DNA from: Spongilla lacustris
Taxonomy: Eukaryota; Porifera; Demospongiae; Spongillida; Spongillidae
Direction of reading: 5' to 3'
NCBI GenBank assembly: GCA_949361645.1
Contig: OX442418.1
Coordinates: 5,974,372 to 6,038,371, forward strand
Length of the DNA: 64,000 bases
Shown: positions 58,301-64,000 of the stretch, piece by piece
How the letters are laid out: the number at the start of each line of letters is the position of its first letter
How positions within the stretch are numbered: the stretch's first letter is position 1
Notes under the pieces: generated by a model
Told to the model about the DNA's origin: nothing
Seen by the model: only the letters and a program-made list of their open reading frames with translations
Databases searched by the model: none
Position numbers and translations under genes: made by a program

Positions 58301-60616
58301 TACGCACAGCACATGTAGTTCATGGCTTGTAGTGCGAGGGTTGGCATCTCCACTGGCATTATACATACTGACACGAGCTAGTGTGGGCACCCCTGCTGGC
58401 AATGCAGGGTCTGGTAACCCCATCTCTAAGAGATATGGTGGCTCCACTACTTGCAGTGTGGAGGCATTAAATGTCAATTCACTTGCATTGTGCGGCTGTT
58501 GAGTTTACTTACAGTGATCAATGGGGGATGGTGGTTTTGATGTGTGACCAATGGCCCCTTGAACTTGCAGTGAATGGGCATTGGTATGACGGGTGCAGGT
58601 TGTAGTGTGAAGGCTGAGAAGGCTGCTGAAACTGGCAGATAATGGGAGATAGGGTGTCATATGCTAAGTGAGGGTGAATGGTTGGCTCCAGTTCATGGCT
58701 CCCTGCAATTGTGGGGGGTGCCATTTCCACTTGCAGTGTGAGACCTGACGTCTCCATGCACCAGCATGCATTATTGTGGGGCCCCCCAATGACCCCGGGC
58801 AGTTTAGCAGCTGGTGGCTTCTTTGCTGGCAGTCTGATAACTCCATCTGATGCTAACTGGAATGCAGTGTGGGCTTTTAAGTTCACTTGCATTAATTGTT
58901 CCAATGTTACTGTCCGCTTGCAGTGAAGGAGCTGACCCCATTGGTACCTGGGTCGTTGACTCTACGTACTGGGCAGGAGGGCCGTGGGGGGCTGGTCCCA
59001 TGCAGTGTGTGGGGTACTTGCAGTGAAGGGGCAGGTGTACATTCAGTGCATGTAGTTCATGGCTTCTCCTGAAATATGGGGACTGCTTAATTGCTTGTAG
59101 TGTGATCGCTGGAGCACTTGCAGTAAGCTTAAGGGCTTATGGTTCCACTGTTTGGAGAGGCGGGTGTACATACAGTACTTTATGGGGACTACTTGTAGTG
59201 TGAGGGCGGCATCTCCACTGGCATCTATTGACCCCTGCTTGTGTGGGCTCCCATGCTGGCAGTGCAGGGGCTCCACTACTTGCAGTATGGAGGTATTATT
59301 TGTAAGTTTGCGAGGCTGTAGTGATGGGGACTGGTGGTTTTGCTGTGTGAGGATGGTTCCATTGGCTCTTTGAACTTGCAGAGAACAATCAATAGTGGGG
59401 GTGGCAGTCTGATAACTCCATCTGTAATGGCTCCACTGGTGCTAACTGGAATGCAGTGTGGGCTTTTAAGTTGCAGTGAAGGAGCTGACCCCATTGGTAC
59501 CTGGGCCGTTGACTCTACGTACTGGGCAGGAGGGCCATGGGGGGCTGGTCCCAGTGTGTGGGGTACTTGCAGTGAAGGGGCGGGTGTACATTCAGTGCAT
59601 GTAGTTCATGGCTTCTCCTGAAATATGGGGACTGCTTAATTGCTTGTATTGTGACCGCTGGCATCTCCACTGGCATCAATCATACATACATCGTATTGAC
59701 CCCAGCTTGTGTGGGCACCCCCGCTGGCAGTGCAGGGTTTGGTAACCCCTTCTGTAAGAGAGATGGTGGCTCCACTACTTGCAGTGTGCGGGAGGCATTC
59801 ACTTGTATTGTGCGGCTATTAAGTTCACTTGCATTAATGGGTCCAATGGCACTGTCCACATGCAGTGAGGGAGCTGACCCCATTGGTCCAGGTGGCTGGT
59901 CTCAGTGTGTGGAGCACTTGCAGTGAGGGCTTATGGTTCTACTGTTTGGAGAGGCGGGTGTACATACAGTACTTTATGGGGACTACTTGTAGTGTGAGGG
60001 CGGCATCTCCACTGGCATCTATTGACCCCTGCTTGTGTGGGCTCCCCTGCTGGCAGTGCAGGGTCTGATAACCCCATCCGTAAGAGAGCTGGTGGCTCCA
60101 CTACTTGCAGTATGGAGGTATTATTTGTAAGTTTGCGAGGCTGTAGTGATGGGGACTGGTGGTTTTGCTGTGTGAGGATGGTTCCATTGGCTCCTTGAAC
60201 TTGCAGAGAACAATCAATAGTGGGGGTGGGGTGGGGGGCTGGACCAATGGGGTTCTGCTTACATGTACATGTAAGGCCATTTGCAGTGAGGGCTAATAGT
60301 TCCACTGGTAGTGTTGGTTACATGTACATGTAGTTCATGGCTCCCCTGAAATTGTGAGGGCTGCCAACTCCATTTACAGCGAGAGGGTTAGTAGTGTACT
60401 GTGGAGGCTGACCCCATTGGTTAGTTGGGAGCTCCTGTGTAGGGTCTGATATGGGCGTGTGGTTCCATAGGTATAGTGCGGGTTGGTGGCTCTGCATGGC
60501 ATCTGTTGGTTATGCGGGGCTGCTGTCTGGACTTGCAATGTAGTAGTGAGGGTCCATATGTGGGGGGCGGGGGCGGTGGCTCTTTTAGTGATTTAGCGCC
60601 TGTTTATTCCCTACAA
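55326..60616. repeat. Right internal arm of B
   Basis: Degenerate repeat, collinear with 396-4414 of B' but about 1.3 kb longer because some blocks are duplicated (for example the block with GAGATAGGGTGTCATATGC onward, and part of 3.2-4.0 kb appears at both 58.9-59.4 and 59.4-60.2 kb). No gene is supported. Confidence 0.8.
57589..57632. repeat. Perfect 44-bp palindrome
   Basis: CAGACTGCCAGCAGGGAAGC followed by CA, then its exact reverse complement, without a spacer. Elsewhere in the arms the same TTCCCTGCTGGCAGTCTGAT block occurs in one orientation only, so this palindrome was created locally. Confidence 0.95.
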
Positions 60617-61337
60617 CCACCATCGTCAGTGGTATGACCGCCGTCACTACCGTTCTCGATATCCCCATCCTCAGCGAATGTATCTTGAATATCGATCGTC
60701 GTATCCGTACCGCTCGAACTCGTCCGCCGATTGAAACTCTTACGAGCTTGTCTTCAGTGGACGTCGCCATGCATATCGTTTATCTACACAGAAGATAACG
60801 AATATCAACTGTGACATGCGGGGACGATAGATTAAATACTTACCCAGCTAGCTAGTGCAGTATTAGGTGTGGCTATAAGTTATCCAAGTCTCAGCCCACA
60901 GGAAGTAGTTGCATATTCATGTAATTTGGTATGGAAGCGGTTCACGCACGTACAACGGCGCGATTCGAGCGGGAAACTTGTACCAACTTTGCGCCGCTGT
61001 ATCTCCGTAACGGATGACAAAAAAATTAACGAACAGAACAAATCGATAGGTATAGGACCTCTCTACCTATAAACCGAATATGAAGCAAATTGATTACTCC
61101 TACCTAATGTAATGGTGGGTTTGAACCCGATGGGGTATCGAACGTTGCAATACTGGCACGGAGCAAGTGCAAGACTCCAGAATGTATTTTAGTATAGGGA
61201 AATGGTGTAGTATGAAGTGTTGAAAATAGGAAGTTGATAGCAATAACCGTTCGGAAGATATAGCGATTCAAACGAGAAGCATTTTTATAACATTTTATAT
61301 ATATATGCGAAGGGCCATTTTGTCGTGAACTGTCCCA
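60617..61337. repeat. Terminal inverted repeat of B (right)
   Basis: CCACCATCGTCAG to CGTGAACTGTCCCA. The flank is a TATATATATATAATTATATAG-like stretch leading directly into the hAT fragment. Confidence 0.9.
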
Positions 61338-61350
61338 TATATATATATAA

Positions 61351-61734
61351 TTATATAGTCCATGGCTTGTGTACTCGAAATCTCAGAATGGAGGTCTGTG
61401 CCTATGTTGTGTTTTATTTACTAATTCAAGGTCAAAGGCAACTGCTGGTGTCCTCGTTAATGCTCCACTTATAAAGTTTTATAAAGCTAAGGAACTGTTA
61501 CAAAAGCATTCAACCGAAATCAACTTTCACAAAGGTGCAATGGCTGATATGCATATTTTTATTGCCATAATGGAACAACGTCGCCCTTCAGTAATACATT
61601 TGGCAAATTCTGCACATTCATCTGTGGTAGAAAAAAATCGATTTGTTCTTAAATCAATACTGGAGTGTGTTGTATTCTGCGGAAAGCAGAATATATCATT
61701 CAGAGGACATCAGAGGACATGTATGAGCAGTTAA
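61351..61734 (+). pseudogene. hAT-family transposase fragment (TTF-type zinc finger region)
   Basis: Open from 61351 (after TAA) to TAA at 61732-61734. The translation has the marks of the N-terminal TTF-type zinc finger of ZMYM1/THAP0-like hAT transposases: PWLVYSKSQNGGLCLCCVLF with paired cysteines, a later His (KHSTEINFHKGAMADM), then VVEKNRFVLKSILECVVFCG and RGHQ, where the next domain normally starts. Full proteins of this class run to several hundred residues. Here the sequence stops after a small duplication (CATCAGAGGACAT) and has no RNase-H-like catalytic region. No start codon is needed if it is a relic; the first in-frame codons are TTA and GTG rather than ATG. The fragment lies about 14 bp from B's tip, so B probably inserted into or beside this older element. 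Confidence 0.75.
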
Positions 61735-61830
61735 TGCGCTTGTAATTTACCGTGCCCCTCCCTTCATTAATATTCATGTGCACCACCCAGCCAAAAATTC
61801 TGGATCCGCCTATGGAGTCTTGCCGCGGCC
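61735..61830. mobile_element. Possible DNA-transposon end remnant
   Basis: Contains, on the minus strand, CATAGGCGGATCCAGAATTT, which resembles GGCGGATCCAG-type ends of hAT-like elements known from several invertebrates. Lying next to the hAT fragment, it may be the end of the same decayed element. The attribution comes from memory of a motif and is weak. Confidence 0.35.
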
Positions 61831-62992
61831 ACTCATTATATTTGAATTCGGAATAGATGACTTGTATCACGTGACCCTGAAGTAAAATTATAACTATGCA
61901 GTGCGGACGCGCGGTACCGTATGGTAGTGTTCGTCGATTACCGTTCGAAAATACACGGGTAACGTCACTAAACGTCTTCATGAAATTTACGTGGAAGTCC
62001 GTCGTGATTGAAAGAGACGGGGCACCGTTGCAATCCGTCTCCGGACAGCGGTTTCGCTGTGATAGATGTCTGCAAGTACAGCCAAAAGGGTCTGCATGTA
62101 AGAGTGGCAAGCTGTGATGCCAGTTGAGAGATCACTGTTCTGACTAACAGCAGTACTAGTAGTGTGTATACACACATCCATGGAATTGAGCTTGGTCAGC
62201 TAGGTATAAGGATGGAGGGGCGGAAAGGTGGTGGGGGTGGAGCACACACATTTTTTGCTTATTATATAAAAGTGGTAGGATAATATGCATTAGCTTCTGT
62301 GCGTTTTACTGTCCGAGCGTCCATTTTGTCAGAAAAATGTAAAAGGTTTCGAGTTTTAAAGTCACATTCCAGATCAGAATAGGAACCATTTCTGATGAAT
62401 GTGCTTATATAAACCAGAAATCTTCCATTTATGGCTTGTTGACATGTCTGGACATAGGATAGCAGCTGCTTGCATTGTAAGGGCTGACCTTGAAAGCATG
62501 AATATGATTAGGTGTGTGTGTGTGTGTGGAATGTACATGTAGATGTGTGAGTCAGTTTCTGCATTCAATCTGTGGATACCTCTCTCCAAGAGGATCACAA
62601 CAAATACCTAAAGTTCTGGCCTGAAAAGGGGCTTTGTCCCAACATAGGCAAGCTAACAGCGTTCTTCATACACCCTGGCTGGCTTAATGCACAGCATGTT
62701 GCTGGTGCCATGCATGTCAATAGCTCAGTACACATGTGTGCAATAAACATTGTATAAGCCTTGAAATTGATTCATTTTAAAAGCACCTTTACAAGAATGC
62801 AGAAAATATTCAAATCAGTTTTAGTTTGTGTGATCCTTCATCCCTGTAGACATGTTCAGCTCCAACCTGTCGTGACGGATGACCAAAGCACTTCTAGTAA
62901 TGTTGCACACAATCACATACACAAGCACACATCACACATATGAATACATGATACAATAAGTGCACATTACATGCCGCCACAAGCACCATAGT
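61831..62992. other. Unassigned DNA, possible 3' gene end
   Basis: 61.87-62.12 kb is CG-rich (GTGCGGACGCGCGGTACCG) and open on both strands for about 70-130 codons without a recognisable domain. 62572-62757 is a short frame ending just after AATAAA (62742-62747). A short GT run lies at about 62512-62528. Nothing here is firmly a gene. Confidence 0.4.
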
Positions 62993-63485
62993 AATACGTA
63001 AGGGGAGGAGTAGGGGTAGTGGTAGGTAAGGGGAGGAGTAGGGGTAGTGGTAGGTATGGGGAGGAGTAGGGGTAGTGGTAGGCAAGGGGAGGAGTAGGGG
63101 TAGTGGTACGTAAGGGGAGGAGCAGGGGTAGTGGTAGGCATGGGGAGGAGTAGGGGTAGTGGTAGGCAAGGGGAGGAGTAGGGGTAGTGGTAGGTAAGGG
63201 GAGGAGCAGGGGTAGTGGTAGGCAAGGGGAGGAGTAGGGGTAGTGGTAGGCAAGGGGAGGAGTAGGGGTAGTGGTAGGTAAGGGATGAGCAGGGGTAGTG
63301 GTAGGCATGGGGAGGAGTAGGGGTAGTGGTAGGCAAGGGGAGGAGTAGGGGTAGTGGTAGGTAAGGGGAGGAGCAGGGGTAGTGGTAGGCAAGGGGAGGA
63401 GTAGGGTAGTGGTAGGTAAGGGGAGGAGTAGTAGGGGTAGTAGGTAAGGGGAGGAGTAGGGTAGTAGTAGGAATAGGGGTAGGCA
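62993..63485. repeat. 28-bp minisatellite
   Basis: About 17 units of GTGGTAGGCAAGGGGAGGAG plus TAGGGGTA, with AAGG/ATGG and TAGG/CAGG variants and shortened units near the right end. It is followed by a (TG)n run at about 63510-63537. The long proline/leucine/threonine frames on the minus strand are artefacts. Confidence 0.93.
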
Positions 63486-63509
63486 TAGTTTCATTTACAA
63501 TGTAGCTTG

Positions 63510-63537
<28 letters not shown>

Positions 63538-63540
<3 letters not shown>

Positions 63541-64000
63541 CTGTAGTAAACCCTTGAATAAGTACGACTAAAGGGGGTGAGGCGTGCGAAAGGAAGGCCC
63601 CTTGTTACACTACTGCAGTGTTACATGCACTGGAGTGTAGGGACGGGTCAGTTACATTTTTTATAAGTATGTGGGGGAGGGAGGGAGGGGATTGAGCCGA
63701 GCCCACACACACTCTACTATGTATCACACAGAGGCGCATATCACATACATGTATAGAGGCACTCATCACCCAACAAGCACATATCACACAGGTACACAAA
63801 TAAACATTAAAGTCCACACATATCAACGTCAATACATACCACCTACCACTTAGTCTACATACATTCTTATTACACCACACATCCCATACATCTCCATCGT
63901 GTTCCTACATCACCACTGTACACTTCCTTTTTCACCATCATCCCTCCCCCACCCTCCATCACAACAACCCACCCACCACTTTACCTCCATCACCACTATA
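63538..64000. other. Unassigned CA/CC-rich end of window
   Basis: ACATCA- and CACATA-rich sequence, becoming CACCATCA-rich after about 63900. No supported gene. Confidence 0.5.

Larger units (their letters stand above)
51800..61337. mobile_element. Complete foldback element B, 9.5 kb
   Basis: Both tips are present and match (TGGGACAGTTCACGACAAAA at 51800, inverse at 61337), and both ends carry the B-only GGTTATTGC. Terminal repeats are 721 bp. Inverted homology continues inward from 52520 to about 54085 and, on the other side, from 60616 back to about 58500. Stretches compared by eye, such as 52832-53206 against 59931-60305, agree at all positions in translation. The centre is asymmetric: a 0.9-kb unique segment, a core, and a right-only repeat arm. 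No transposase is visible, so it is non-autonomous. Confidence 0.85.

Overview
The window looks like metazoan nuclear DNA, most likely from a marine invertebrate; a sponge-like lineage is a guess and is not shown. Reasons: one spliced gene model with GT-AG introns (two of them only 35 nt), a fragment of an animal-type hAT transposase, MITE-like elements, microsatellites, and many copies of ACATGTACATGT. There are no bacterial-style operons, and no rRNA, tRNA or CRISPR array was found. Most long open frames are by-products of tandem repeats and are not listed as genes.

The main content is a cluster of very large inverted-repeat (foldback) mobile elements. Their outermost bases read TGGGACAGT and they sit in TATA-rich targets. 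From left to right: the right half of element B' (1-5135); element A (5139-15174); element C (tips at 15180 and 51738); element B (51800-61337, complete). Each element's two ends share private base changes: GGTTAAAGC for A, GGTTATTGC for B and B', GGTTAACGC for C. This supports reading them as units with matched ends. Inside the terminal inverted repeats, the arms are built from different tandem repeats in each element (48/37-bp units in A, a degenerate ACTTGCAGTG-rich repeat in B). The centres of A, B and B' share a core with a hairpin and a TATATAAACC box.

Element C's left arm (15180 to about 24090) carries two younger insertions that are absent from its right arm (50510-51738). One is a 768-bp MITE-like element flanked by ATAAG (15772-16539). 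The other is foldback element D (17098-24010), whose arms are 115-bp satellite arrays and whose centre has a shorter form of the A/B core motif. The right arm therefore preserves both empty sites.

Between C's arms (24.1-50.5 kb) lies non-palindromic DNA. It holds small inverted repeats, microsatellites, a 10.9-kb 24-bp minisatellite (32.65-43.56 kb), one well-supported six-exon gene of unknown function (44610-45810), and a 2.2-kb purine tract with a perfect GGGA run (47.09-49.32 kb). Right of B, a hAT transposase fragment lies about 14 bp beyond B's tip, followed by mostly unassigned DNA and a 28-bp minisatellite.

Only the 44610 gene, the hAT fragment and a few weak exon candidates look protein-coding. 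No transposase that could move the foldback family is visible, so the copies here are non-autonomous or depend on a source elsewhere. The B'-A-C...C-B layout could come from separate transpositions or from one large inverted duplication; both readings are kept open.
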